DNA from: Flammulina velutipes
Taxonomy: Eukaryota > Basidiomycota > Agaricomycetes > Agaricales > Physalacriaceae
DNA: 64,000 bases
Direction of reading: 5' to 3'
Assembly (NCBI GenBank): GCA_011800155.1
Contig: CM022374.1
Coordinates: 930,001-994,000 of the forward strand
Below the pieces are notes generated by a model. The model was not told the DNA's origin. It saw only the letters and a program-made list of their open reading frames with translations, and searched no databases. This document shows, in pieces, positions 9,880 to 21,252 of this stretch; the first letter of the stretch is position 1, and each line of letters begins with the position of its first letter. A program made the position numbers and the translations under genes.

Positions 9880-12207
9880 ATGTCTCGTAACGAAGACGAT
9901 CCAGCATTTAGCGTAAGTTTCCTAGTTACATCCTACTCATTTTGTCTAACTACGTCTCAGGCCTCTAACAAGCGACCCAACCTAGGCGATGGACCTACTG
10001 CGCCACCTCCTGGGCCTCCGAAAAAATCGATAAAACAGGCAATTGAAGATAGGCGCAAGGCGGCCCTCGACGTGAAAGCAAAATTGGCTCAGGCCGATGG
10101 ACGCGAGCGAGAATTGAAACGAGATGTACTTCAACTCAAAACAGACCTTCAACAGATGCTGGATAAGCTGCGCGCGCGAGACGAAGAAATTCTGCAATTG
10201 CGTCTGCAAATTTCTAGTGATCCTCGTGATGAGGACATCGACATGAGTAATAGCCTGGAAGAATTTGAGGAACTATCGACCCAATGCGAAGTTCTCAAGG
10301 AGGCGTTGGCACACTCAGTTTGTCTTCATTTTGCGCCATATTTTGATGTACTAATACCTGTTAGAATCGCCAAGTCGAAGCCGCCACCTTCGAGAGGGAT
10401 GAAGCCGTCAAATTATCCGCAACGCTCAAAGAAGATCTTGTCGCCGTCACAACAAAACACAGCGCGGATATGGCGGACACTAAGATGAGAGCAGATGCGT
10501 TAATGGTTCGTTTTTCTCGAGTCCTATCTGTCTCCTGGTCATTGACATCGATTCCAGGTGGCCCAAAGAGAATCATTGGAAGCTCAGATTGAATCTAATT
10601 CCAGGGAACATCATAAACTAATGGTAAAACCTTCAATAAATGTTCTTCTGAGTAGTATCTGATTTTTCTTTTACTAGGAGCAGAGGAATATCCAGATCGT
10701 GAAGCTGCAGTCACAGCTAGAAAAGGTTCGAGCTCTTACATTTCACCCAACAAGTTGACCCATTCTCTCCAAGGCCTTCAGGGCACCTCGGAACTCGTCA
10801 CAATCTCCCGAGCCTTACGCATCGCGTTCTCGACGTCCGACCCGTGGACGAGCGCGCCGCAGATTCAATTATGCCAGCGTATCAGATCCACTTCTCCCCA
10901 TTCCGGTTCGTCTTGACGTGCCAGCAACTGGCGCTGCAACTGGAGGCTCTTCCGTTCCCTCAGCGTCTGGGCTGGCTCCCGATCCCGCTCCTCGTTTTCC
11001 TCGAGCAGGGGAACCGCAACCTCCGACCATTTGCGTATGGTTGGGTGTTGATCCGGCGCGAGGTCCTGAACAGCGGTTACTGTTCAATAGCCACTATACG
11101 TGGACGAGAGTGGTTCTAAAGGAGAAGGGAAACTGGGGTGATTATCTGGACCAGCTCGCGGTTTACAGTGGTTGCACTGGCTCGACGTACTCAAATGAAT
11201 ATCGTGTATGTGTATATGTGACGATACTACCCGTTTGATTGACATTACCTTCCAGGCGATGAACCGCGACTTATGGAGAGAAACATACGGAATAGCAGCC
11301 TATAGCGACTTCTCTGGCTACACGCCTGCGACGGACGAAGAAGCCGAGGCTTTCGCGAATGGAGCCCCTAACGGACCTGACGAAAAATGCAAACTCTTTT
11401 TCGGGCACCAGTTCAGCAGCCACATTTGGAATAGGCGCGTTATCGAGCGTCTTACGAGTCGCTTCAAGGAGATTGTTGCGCAAGAACAGCATTGGCTGCC
11501 TGCAGTTTCTGACGGCTATCTTGCAGGTCTGCTTCATAGTTCTCTTGTGCAGTGTCAGAAGCATTGGCATGAGTGGCAACCGAAACGGGACGACACAAAG
11601 GATAGGATAGAGACGCAGGAAGAGGCAATGGCCCGCGCATCTTCTGTTCGGGAGCAGACATTGCGACAGTGTAATCTAACTACTCTTCGCACCACGGTGA
11701 GTCCCTCGTTATGATAACTTCACTAATAGGCTAAACATGATCCAGAAACTCAATAATCGCAAGTACTGGGTCAAGGTTCTCCTTTCAATGAAGGAATCCG
11801 TACAACCACCACCCCCCGACCTTGCCGTTTGGCGACAATGGGCAACGGGGATCGCTAAATGTCGTCCGGACGTTATGACGGACGAAGAGTTTACCATCGA
11901 AACTAAGAGCGACGGCACTCAGCATAACGTATATTTGATTCGACGACCTCCGTGGAGGAACGCAACACTTTCTTTGGCACTCAAAACAGTCGACAGGGAG
12001 GCGAAGACTGCTGGTTTAAAGGGAGTCCCGACGGTGATAGCGACAGAACGCAGGTACATTGACGAGGTCAGTACTCAGCGTGCACCAGAGGGGCTCTACA
12101 AGCCATTCTACGATGCCTCGTGGTTGGCAGAGCAACTGAAGCGCTCGGACATGTTCGTAGAGGACGCCGATTTCGTCTGGCACGACGTCGTAATCACTAA
12201 TCTTTAA
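9880..12207 (+). CDS. Uncharacterised coiled-coil protein, 659 aa
   Basis: Eight exons: 9880-9912, 9961-10317, 10365-10505, 10558-10623, 10678-10725, 10774-11205, 11256-11696 and 11746-12207. All junctions are in frame (660 codons). The N-terminal third is a heptad-rich coiled coil (from about residue 35 to 200). A Pro/Arg-rich linker follows, then a mixed C-terminal domain rich in Trp (NRDLWRETYG, FFGHQFSSHIW). Near the C-terminus it has PEGLYKPFYDASWL. A similar P-x-GLY-x2-F-x-D motif occurs in the next gene (12605-14792), so the two may share a distant module. No family recognised. Micro-hairpin clusters lie both upstream and downstream. Confidence 0.75.
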
Positions 12208-12420
12208 TTGTATACTCTCAGATCTTACATATGTATAACAGTGTCGTACTCAGTATATATTCTCTCTATTGTCTTCAAACTCGTTGTAATAATGACCTCC
12301 GTTTGGGTGTACTTGTCCTGACTGAAATTTGAGCATTGCGGAAATTATCTCGGTGGCGGTGTAGTCCTGACTCTTTCTTTCACTATCATCATCAACGTCG
12401 TATTCCGTCACTCCGGGCAC

Positions 12421-12762
12421 CCAAAAACTTTGCGTTTTTGGCTATCACAATTCAGAACTTTGTGTTCTGTCTGTGCATTGACTTTGAGTCAATTCACCTA
12501 TCTAAACTGAACTATTATTCCCTGCGCGGTGCGCTCATCAACTTGTTCTTTCCGTACGCGCGCTCTTCGTTCTACAGGTGCCAGCTAACTTTTCGTAGGC
12601 TCAAATGGCTACTATGAGTAGATTCCTACGCCTGCAAGATCTCACCATGTATGCGCCTAAGGAAGGCGAGCCCCGTGAGTCGCAACTCTACCAATTCTTG
12701 TTCGTCTGGTGACAGAGCTTCGGGCTTTGTACACGGGGGCGTTAGGAAGACTTCGTGTCTTT
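12421..12762. repeat. Micro-hairpin cluster IV (loop CTTTGTG)
   Basis: Hairpins at 12421-12441 (CTTTGCG, 7-bp perfect), 12453-12469 (CTTTGTG, 5-bp perfect), 12477-12493 (CTTTGAG, 5-bp perfect) and 12746-12762 (CTTCGTG, with one G:T pair). The last lies inside the first intron of the gene at 12605; the others are between genes. Confidence 0.8.
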
Positions 12763-14792
12763 CTTTTTCATTAAGACTCTATTCTTATACTAACTAACGT
12801 CCGAATCAGATACTCTAAAGGCTAATGATGGCGTAGTGGGTACCATCTATGAAGGTTCTTTTATCACATGTCATCGACCTGTCCCCTCCATCCCCCCGCC
12901 TCCGCCTGAAGCAGAGGTAATGGTATACCGGGACGGCTCGTTCGGTCCTCATGATTTTGTATGTGCCCCACAATGGTACCACGAGTCGATCCCCCAGCTT
13001 GCGGTCGTGCCCGTCTGTCCACGGTCGGAAGATCTTACGCATCCACTTCACACCCACCGGTGTATGTGGGCCCTCCTCAAGCCAGAGGACGTGAATTGGG
13101 TGCAAGGTGTCGTCTCAGGGTTCGGTAGAATCAAAACCACATTCTTGGCCTCCCTCACGCTCTCTGTCAACTTTCTAAAAGCTGAAACCGAACAATACAT
13201 CAGAACCCTTCCTGAGGAAGGCAATCTCCAAAACCTTCTCCCTCTCTTGTTGCGTCGTATGGAGCTCTATATGGATCGGCTCGCATCTCTAACCAAGGAC
13301 ATCATGTCTTTGCGGGTCCTAACGCGTGGTCTTCAGCGTACTTGGATCCTGCTTTTGGCTACCATACGATACATGAAAATCTACCGGCCTGTCATGAACG
13401 GATTACCTCCTGACAATGATGCCGAGCTCCAGGTTGAAGTCGTCGGTGTCTACACTGCCGCCCTCTACGTCGTAGAAATGTACCTTTCTTGCAAGATCCC
13501 AACTTTTTTTCTGCGTCCATGGTCGGCATTTGTCGACATCAAGATCATGTCGATACGCCAACTCTCTACGTGGAAGGATTTCATCCTTCCAGATAAGCCC
13601 CTCCCCGTCGTTTTTGCCAAAGGTCACTTGTCGGTTCATGCCATGCATGCAATGTCCTCCTATGTGGCTCGATTCATCACCTACCGTGACCCATACAGCT
13701 TCCAAGATGCTAAGTCACTCGACGCTCGCCAAGTGTCTGTAGCATCATCCTCGTCTATTACCCCTGCATCTGGACCCGTTCGCTCGACTCAACAGAGGAC
13801 CCAGGAGCGCAAAGACATTCGTCGCGCGGGTCCTGCTACTAGAGGCAAAGGCGCGACAAGACCAACTGTCAAAATTAGTAAGTTTCGTATTCTCGACAAA
13901 CAGCTCGTTTTTATTAATGTTGTCTATAACAGATATGCCGGCTGGAATTTTCAATGATCTCGCTGGAGCGGACTGTCCCATCATACCGAAAAGCTGGACA
14001 GGAATGAACGCTCGTATCAATCTCCAGTCTACCCGCTTCCTCGAAGATCGCCCCTCCAAACACCTGTACCCCTGCCCCCCGCCCAGTATGTTCGTCAATA
14101 CAGCTAAAGCGTCGGACTACTTCGCACAGTATCGCCATCTTCGGGAGATTCTGATCTTTCGAATTGCGTCGTCTGCTCCCATGCTTGGAACACAGCAATG
14201 GCGATCAATCCTGGGCCTTCGAACGAGCGAGAAGTCAAGCAACACGCAGTCGTCGGTGTCACGTTCAGCGTTTGAGGACGCCAAGAAGCTGCTGGGCCGA
14301 TGCTTTGAATCCCAAGGTATAGAGTTCAAACAGTCGCTCATCGCACCGTCTGAGCTTGACCAGACCGACATCCGACAACGTCGTGTCATACTCTGCGAGC
14401 TTTCTGAGCTGGGCTTCCGTTATGACATGCAGTACATCGACAATCGCCTCTACAAGAAGTCGGTCGCCCCCGGGACGGATGAGGCCTTGGGCCAAGACTT
14501 GGACCATTCGGACAAGTTATTGTCCATCTTCCCCGAGAGATCTCTGACAACCGTTGATCCCTCTGGCACCCCCAGAGGCTTATATCATTCATTTTGGGAT
14601 ATCCGGAGCCTTTATCTTGAAAGGTGGAGAGATCTCATGAGTGAGTGGGAAGTTCCACTGCCGGCAGCTGTTCTTGGGCATATACCTCTCCGCGACGATG
14701 AGCACTGGGAACGGATTTTGATTGGACATTACTTACAGATAGCGTATGATCTTCTTGGACGCCCTCCGTTTGTACCATATATGATCGCCTGA
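12605..14792 (+). CDS. Uncharacterised protein, 665 aa
   Basis: Three exons: 12605-12674, 12810-13877 and 13933-14792, in frame (666 codons). The start is the first ATG of a short exon (MATMSRFLRLQDLTMY). The first intron is 135 nt, long for this region, and carries one micro-hairpin. The protein has an N-terminal globular part with a Pro run (PSIPPPPPEA), a helix-rich middle, a basic Ser/Arg/Gly linker around residue 320-370, and a C-terminal domain with PRGLYHSFWDIRSLYLERW, which resembles a motif in the preceding gene. No function can be assigned. Confidence 0.75.
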
Positions 14793-15531
14793 ACACTCGT
14801 CTATTTATTTTCGTGTTTGCTCGAACATTGCGTAGTTTTTTTTTGTACAGTTACATTCATAATTACAGTTACATTCATAATCATATTGTCTTCTTCTTGC
14901 TGCGTATTTAAGCGGTAAACCAAGTGTACCATCAACTACTGGCGCGATGTGATCGCCACTTGATGACTGTCACATGCACGTCTTGAAGCTTGATCTCTCA
15001 CCACCATCTCCAGCGCCGAATGGATACAGACTAACGCCAGCGCTGGACGGATGCGATGACTTTGTGTCATCGTGTTATTCTACACTTTGCGTGTAGAATA
15101 ACATCACTTGGATGACTATGTGTCGTCTTCGTTGAGGCCTATCGACATATTCGTTTCATTCCAAAAATGAAGCGTCTTGGGCACACGGACTTGAGACCTC
15201 AGGGCATTATAGACTAGGTGACTGTGTTTGATTCATTTCTATCGATCGCTTTTCAAAATTAACTATGTGTGCTAGAAATACGATGACTGTGGGTCATCCT
15301 ATCACTCTATCCTGCACTTTGTGTTCAGGACAGCCCCTCTTTGATGACTATGTGTCATTTACCACTAGCGAGGTGATTTGGCAACGCCGTTGCACACGTT
15401 GGGGGTCTCTATCCAGCATATGGAAGCTCGGGCAGATTTTACGAACTACGGAGACCTTCGGGTGGCTGGATAGATTAAATTATCACATTCAACTTAAGAA
15501 GAGGTAGGCCTCCATGACAATTCAGACTATT
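14793..15531. other. Intergenic region with micro-hairpins; no supported gene
   Basis: No coding signal. It includes an exact short tandem duplication around 14848-14881 (ACAGTTACATTCATAAT) and micro-hairpin cluster V. Confidence 0.5.
15054..15359. repeat. Micro-hairpin cluster V, includes the longest perfect stem
   Basis: Hairpins at 15054-15072 (CTTTGTG, 6-bp perfect), directly abutting 15073-15103 (CTTTGCG, 12-bp perfect), 15111-15127 (CTATGTG, one G:T), 15282-15298 (CTGTGGG, 5-bp perfect), 15310-15330 (CTTTGTG, 6 of 7) and 15343-15359 (CTATGTG, one G:T). Confidence 0.85.
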
Positions 15532-17168
15532 CTACTTCACTAATGTACCGTTGGTCAGAAAAACATCGGCTGGGAGATCGTCGATCAGTGCTTCAAACGG
15601 ATAATCGCTGGGGACCGTCTTGGTCGTACTAGTCGTGGCTGTGATAATCGCGGCGACAGCGATGACAGTGGAATCGATGCCGATTGTATCATCTCCCGAA
15701 GTCTCATGGACTAACGGTCCCACCGTACCTGCATCGAAAGTAGTGTTCTAACGAATGGTAAGGCTATTGTTACGCGCGCGAGACTAGAGACTGACCTCTG
15801 AAACGATACTACCAGATACATATGGCCTCCACGTCGACCACAATTCCTGGGTGTATCGTCCTATCGTCATCTGGAAAATAGGTGAATGACAGGTGGCATA
15901 CTACGGAATCATTGCTGACCTTTGATTCTGTATAGGCCATTTTACCACCAAGAACCCCAAGGACAGAGACAAAGAGGACGATAAATATATAAACTACGCG
16001 ATGCACCCACGTCTTCCTGAAGACAAATATATCGCATCTCCCACTGCTCGACATTGCATGACCTGCAATGATAGCTGGTACACCGTTGATAGCGGTTGTC
16101 TTTGTACGTTAGACCACGATTTCGACGAGCGACACCAGACTTACAGTAATTGCCTGAACCCAGGTGTCCTTCCTCGTTCGGAGCTTCTGTTTCAAAGCTC
16201 CTGTCTTCCGATCGAATACATACACGATGCCATGGTCGCTGCCGCTAACAATTGCCGTGCAGTCCTCTGCGAGTGCCACCTGTTTTGGGGCTGCTAATTC
16301 CTTCTTTCGCGGAACTTTGAGATCCTTGAGGCGCGTAGCATCATCCATTCTGTATAGGGCAGCTCCCCCGAGGATCGTGTCCACGCAGAATACGTTGTGC
16401 GTGGCATTGCAAGCCGCAGCCCCACTTTGAGGTATGTTAGTCTTGAATACTACAATCGAACATGATTTTCTCACATTTTGATACCATGAAGCATCGACTG
16501 GTCATTATTCAACTGTCCAGTACTCGCATTGAGAACCATGCTAATCATATTCAGTCAATCAGACTCGCACCAACCGGAAAAAGGACTCACATCGCATCAT
16601 GGAGACCGAAAACCATGATATTCTTCGCTGAGGTGAAGGCAATAGTTTTCGGGATACAATTGTCGATACGGATCGCCCACAAGTCCGCTGTCTTGCGCAT
16701 CGTCGAAGGACTCACAGAAAAGAGAGCGACTGAGCCCTCTCTGTTGGCAATTGCCAGTCTGTACGTTGCGGTATCGTACGCGATAGATGTGATCTCGCTA
16801 GGGAACGCCAGTCTGATGACGTGCGTTTCTTCGATACCATTCTTCGTGAAGGTAAGTGACTCCGTCGGCATATACACCGGTGGGATCTCACCTCGCTTTG
16901 GTACTTGCAGAAGCTAACGTAACCTTCCAGCGTACCGTAAATGAAACCCTCGTCGGGACTATCATCTCGTCGAACCCATGTGATCGCAGTTGTGGCGCCT
17001 CGGACGCTGAACGTCGAAAAACGGTGCAGTTCCTTCATTTCATCCAAGCTCCAGATAATTGATGTATCTCCACCTCCAGAGGAAGTCAGCAACCCATCAG
17101 AGAACAGGAAGTACACCCACCTCCGCTTGCTAGGAGCTTACCGCTCTCCGCCACAGCCAGAGCTGTGG
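15532..17168 (-). CDS. WD40-repeat protein with C-terminal membrane segment, first exon missing
   Basis: Eight exons on the minus strand: 17168-17121, 17073-16892, 16841-16591, 16540-16475, 16424-16145, 16099-15920, 15870-15813 and 15728-15532. Every junction is in frame. WD40 strands are visible, for example ALAVAESGKLLASGGGDTSI, and SGSDHGIVYVFDRKTG in a later blade. A hydrophobic helix (VVYIFIVLFVSVLGVLGG) near the C-terminus suggests membrane anchoring, a layout common in Agaricomycete WD40 proteins. The most 5' exon begins at a good acceptor in the middle of a WD repeat. No start exon is found upstream, where repeat-rich DNA begins at once. The last intron (84 nt) is the least certain junction. 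Confidence 0.75.
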
Positions 17169-17398
17169 CTGACAATAATTTCTAATCAGACACCGGATTA
17201 ATCCGGATGCATTGTTTCTAATCAGCCCTATAGATCCGCGGCCCCGCACAGCCACAGGGGCACATGCACGCATTAGGACATCCCAATCGGGAAGCGGCAA
17301 CCCTTCGGCATTGCAAGCTGTCATCGCCGCCTTTGGGACAAAACCGCGTACGGGTGTTCCCGTAGATTAGAACGCGCCGCCACGTGCCCGCCACTTGT

Positions 17399-17451
17399 AG
17401 CGCCCGCTCATCCGCAGCGCCCGCCCATCCGCAGCGCCCGCCCATCCGCAG
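17399..17451. repeat. 17-bp tandem repeat, three copies
   Basis: The unit CGCCCGCCCATCCGCAG is repeated three times from 17401. The first copy has one change (CTCATCC) and a partial copy follows. Confidence 0.85.
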
Positions 17452-17491
17452 CGCCGGCGCTGCTTATTCCCGTTTGTCTGGTTATTTTCAC

Positions 17492-17870
17492 GTTGCATTC
17501 ATTGTAATGGTATATATAGAAATGAGCTCCTAGCGGTATGCGGGTTATATTTCCCGGGTGCGCCACATTCCCGCTGTTAAAATTGTCCGCCGGCACGCCG
17601 CCCGGTCCCCGTTTTCCTTCGGTTCACATTACATTCACTGTAATCATTTTAATTGGTGTCTGCTGCTAGCTTAAATCTAGCATGCGGGTGGTATTTCCCG
17701 GTTCCGCCACATTCCCTTCCCTCCAGAATGGTTTCCTACCACTCTGACTACCTTTAAAACAGTCTTATGAGTTCATTCTAACGGTATACCGCCGTCGCCT
17801 TCATCGGCTCTTCCGTAGCGCGCCCATATAGAGAATTTCTGGTTGCGCCACATATCCCGCGCGACACGCT
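17492..17870. repeat. Degenerate ~144-bp tandem repeat
   Basis: A block around TGCGGGTTATATTTCCCGGG and CGCCACATTCCC at 17539-17572 recurs at 17683-17716 and, more decayed, at about 17838-17860. Upstream flanks also match (GCATTCATTGTAAT against ACATTCACTGTAAT). Confidence 0.65.
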
Positions 17871-18156
17871 TCCATAAATGCTGACCGTTACACAGTTCTA
17901 TAAATACTAATCGTTCCGTCGCAGGTTCATTATCTCCCTTCGCCCAACCGCTCTGAGCCCCGGCAGGCCTTGTACGTTATTATAATGATCTATTTCCCTT
18001 ACATCCATCCTGCCTCGCCTGATTTTCCTATACACCGCCACTTCACCCCCTCCCGCTCCTCTCTGCACCGCCTCCCGCCCCTCGCCGCGCCGTAGACCCG
18101 CCACTTATTCGACAAACACGGTTCTAACTACCTTAACTCTGGAGCATACGTTGTAG

Positions 18157-18240
18157 CACTTTGGCGCAGTGGCGTGTCGCTCTATGGAGTTTGAAAATAG
18201 TCATGTCTTAGGTCGTTGGATCGAACCTTCCTATTGCCTT
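18157..18240 (+). repeat. tRNA-related SINE-like head
   Basis: The sequence has a box A-like TTTGGCGCAGTGGCG at about 18161 and a box B-like GGTCGTTGGATCGAACC at about 18211, spaced as in tRNA genes, and resembles the initiator-Met tRNA outline. Acceptor and anticodon stems do not pair, so it is not a working tRNA. A tRNA-derived SINE or tRNA pseudogene is the better reading. Confidence 0.4.
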
Positions 18241-18376
18241 TTTGTAAATTGAACTTTACGACTTATAATTTCATCAATGTTTCAAAATATGACCGTGCAC
18301 GTCAAAGCGCTACCTTTGAAGAATATTCATTCCCTCTGTGAAGGAGTTACATGTAATATACGTTTTTCTTACGAAA

Positions 18377-21055
18377 TCAAACGGCTGCAATCAAACCATC
18401 AACCACCCACTTGACGTCTTCCACCATCATCAACCATTGTGTTTCCTCGCTGTCGTCAACCACAATCTTACGCCCCCACCACGACAAGACCGCGACAACA
18501 GACAACAAGCCATTCCTTCCAGGACAAACCATTTGCCCCCACTGGTCGGTGTAAGACTCCCTTCTCCAATACCCATCATCGCCCTTAATCCTCCAAGCAG
18601 GTTGCATGCCGTCCCACCAATCACAAACATCGGCAACAAACTTTCGCAACTGCGCATCCTCTATCTTCATGTTCTGTCCTGCAGCGCGATCACATCTCCC
18701 TGCGGTTATCCACGCTCCCACTAGGGATGGACGCTGACCACTTGGAATGCTTTGTCTAGGTGACGCCTTGATCCCCTTCTCTCGAAACCTGCGTTCTAAT
18801 GTCAACAGACTCATAATCAGCGGCGCTAGCTGTTCTCCACCTCGAGCCTCCACGAACTCTGTCAAGCACGAAACCGTCCATGCCAGCGTACCCTTCTTTT
18901 CCTCCAAGATGTCACCCTTTACCCGCTCAACCAATTCCCCTGCCGACTGCTTATCCATCTCCTCGCTTCCGGATAAAGAACCTTTCCTGACTGATAGAGC
19001 GATGCGCTTTGGTGAAGGGGCAGGCGACGTTGATGCAGGTCGTTTTCTGGTCGATGGATCACGTCTAACAGGCGGGACCGCGGATGGCTCTCGTCCAGCA
19101 GGTGGAGTAGGCGGAATGGAGGCCTCGCGTCTAGCGGGCGTGGTAGGCGGGACCGCGGATGGTTCGCATCCAGCAGGTGGAATAGGCGGGACGGATGGTT
19201 CGCGTCCAGGAGGCGGGACGGATGGCTCTCGTCCAGCAGGTGGAGTAGGCGGAATGGAGGCCTCGCGTCTAGCGGGCGTGGTAGGCGGGACCGCGGATGG
19301 TTCGCGTCCAGCAGGTGGAATAGGCGGGATGGATGGTTCACGTCCAGGAGGCGGGACAGATGGTTCGCGTCCAGGAGGCGGGACAGATGGTTCGCGTCCA
19401 GGAGGCGGGACAGATGGTTCGCGTCCAGGAGGCGGGACGGATGGGTCGCGTCCAGGAGGCGGGACGGATGGCTCTCGTCGAGCAGGCGGAGACGTCTCCT
19501 TCGCAGCAGATGGCGGGTTTGACTCGGACGATGGGGGCGTACGCTCGACCTGCTCCCCTACACTTTTTTGGACACCACTGCCATCCCCATCTCCAGGGAC
19601 ATCCTCTATTTCCCCGCTTGCTATCAGCTGCAGCCCAGCTTCATACATCAACACGTTCGTCTCTGGCACGTGACGCCCTTGTTGATGCAAATAATTCATC
19701 GCCTTGAGGGCAATCCGCGCCCTTCTCGCCTCTCGTGCGCTCTCCTCCGCAGATTTCTCGCTTTTCAAGTGCTCGAAGTGACTCTTCCAGTCAACAGTGG
19801 AAGGGTCTTCGATTATGACGGCTTGCTTCTCTTCCTGGGTGAAGCACGTCAGCACCCATGCCTTATAGAGCTCCTTTAGCTCCTTCGTTTTCTCGCGCCC
19901 GATAAACTCCGGAAACGTCTGAGGTGCGGCGGCCTTGTTCTTGTCTCCACTGATACTAAATCTCAAAATTCAGATGATAGCTCTTTCAGCAATTAAAGTG
20001 GCCTTACATCATGAAACCAATGTCCCCGTCGAAGGATGCCATCGGACCAGCCATCATGGAAATGATACGTGTCGATGAGCGCTCCTCTATGGCTCGTGCG
20101 ACACGGAACAGCAAGCCGGGAGCCGCAGCCACCGTTCTAGCGCAACATGAGCGGGTTGGACTAGACAAATAGGTGCTCGACTTACGCTGCGACATCGAGA
20201 GGCTCTTTGGACACCTCGCTGATCTCCCCGCCCTTCAACCTTATGTTGTACTCCTGTGTAGACTCCTTCCATGTCTCCCTCTCTTCCTCCGGCAGAACGT
20301 CGAACAACTCCTTGGCCACCGCCATCCGATAATTTGGCGGCTCCGGTTCGATAGACGTATCCATGCGGTTAGCCCACCTGTCGGCGACGATATCGCGAAC
20401 CATCTTCCCCTCCGTCCAATTCACATGCATCCAATGCTGGACGACGGAGCGCGCCTTTTTCTTCGCGGGGTCGAGTGTCGCCAGGATCCGATTGAACGCG
20501 GCCTCAGTCTGGCTGTTTCGCCCCGTAGTAGGGTCATTGCCCTCGACTTGCGCCAAACGTTTCATACGCGTCGCGATACGCTAGTGGAGCTCCCGTCAGT
20601 TTCGTCGTTACAGCACACGTCGTTTTGTGTTCACGCACCTTGTTATATTCCCTAATATACTCCAACATTTTCTTTGTTTCCTCTTCACTGAGGCTTGGGG
20701 GAACCGGGGGTTGGGTCATCTTGATGTCGAAAACCAGGCTAGTTGGCTCGTCGGTATCCTTCATTGGGTAGGGAAAGTGGTGATGATAGCAGTTTTGAAT
20801 TTCCAACATTTTTTGTGCCTCTGCTTGCCAGCCTTCGCGTCGAGCCTTGAGGTAGCTGGGAAGCATCAGTCGGAATAGGTAATCGCGTTGACCTTCTGCC
20901 CATCCTTTGTTGCTTTTCCGGTCGCCTTTCGCCACTTTCACGTATCGGCTCTTAGCCACTTTAGCCGCATTCTTGGAGAGGGCCTTCTTTTTTGGTGATG
21001 AGCTCGACGACGTCTTGGAGGGAGACTTCGGAGCACGTGTGGCGGTGGGAGACAT
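18377..21055 (-). CDS. Uncharacterised protein with REPSVPPPG repeats, 847 aa
   Basis: Four exons on the minus strand: 21055-20639, 20580-20186, 20160-20008 and 19955-18377, in frame (848 codons). The N-terminus is a basic Ser/Lys/Pro tail, followed by a conserved-looking helical segment (GWAEGQRDYLFRLMLPSYLK). That type of segment is found in large Agaricomycete families of unknown function; this is my impression, not a search result. Residues about 480-620 are a proline-rich tandem repeat (unit REPSVPPPG and variants), surely disordered. The C-terminal part contains Trp-rich repeats near the stop (LMMVEDVKWVVDGLIAAV). I assign no function. Confidence 0.75.
19083..19490. repeat. Coding minisatellite with two levels of repetition
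   Basis: Two copies of a 138-bp unit start at 19083 and 19221 and are almost identical. They are followed by about six copies of a 27-bp unit to 19490. Both unit lengths are multiples of three, so the frame of the minus-strand protein is kept. Confidence 0.9.
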
Positions 21056-21252
21056 TGTGGCGGATTTACTGAGTGAGGCAAAAGACGTTTGCTACAGGAC
21101 CGTGAATGGCGGCGGCTGTGTGACCGTCTCGCATGGCCAGGGCGCTGCTGCATCGGGCTTCATTTTCAAATACGCCACAATCTTGCTATAAATCAAAGTC
21201 TGTTTGGTCTTCTTTATTCGCATTTCTAATTGATACTTCCACCTCGAGTTTC

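Larger units (their letters stand above)
17169..18150. other. GC-rich repeat block, probable non-autonomous mobile element
   Basis: No gene supported. The block is GC-rich compared with its surroundings and contains two kinds of tandem repeat (listed separately) and a short direct repeat (TTTCTAATCAG at about 17179 and 17216). It starts right at the acceptor site of the truncated WD40 gene and ends at a tRNA-like head, so it may be one composite insertion. Confidence 0.45.

Noticed and set aside
18157..18240. A functional tRNA gene
   Set aside because: Box A and B are recognisable, but acceptor and anticodon stems do not pair, so only a tRNA-derived repeat is reported.
19330..19490. Regular short repeats that could suggest a CRISPR array
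   Set aside because: Units are directly adjacent without spacers, lie in a eukaryotic exon and encode REPSVPPPG peptides.
18747..19673. Plus-strand ORF of 308 codons rich in Gly/Asp/Ser
   Set aside because: It is the antisense of the in-frame minisatellite in the minus-strand gene, whose four exons splice cleanly.
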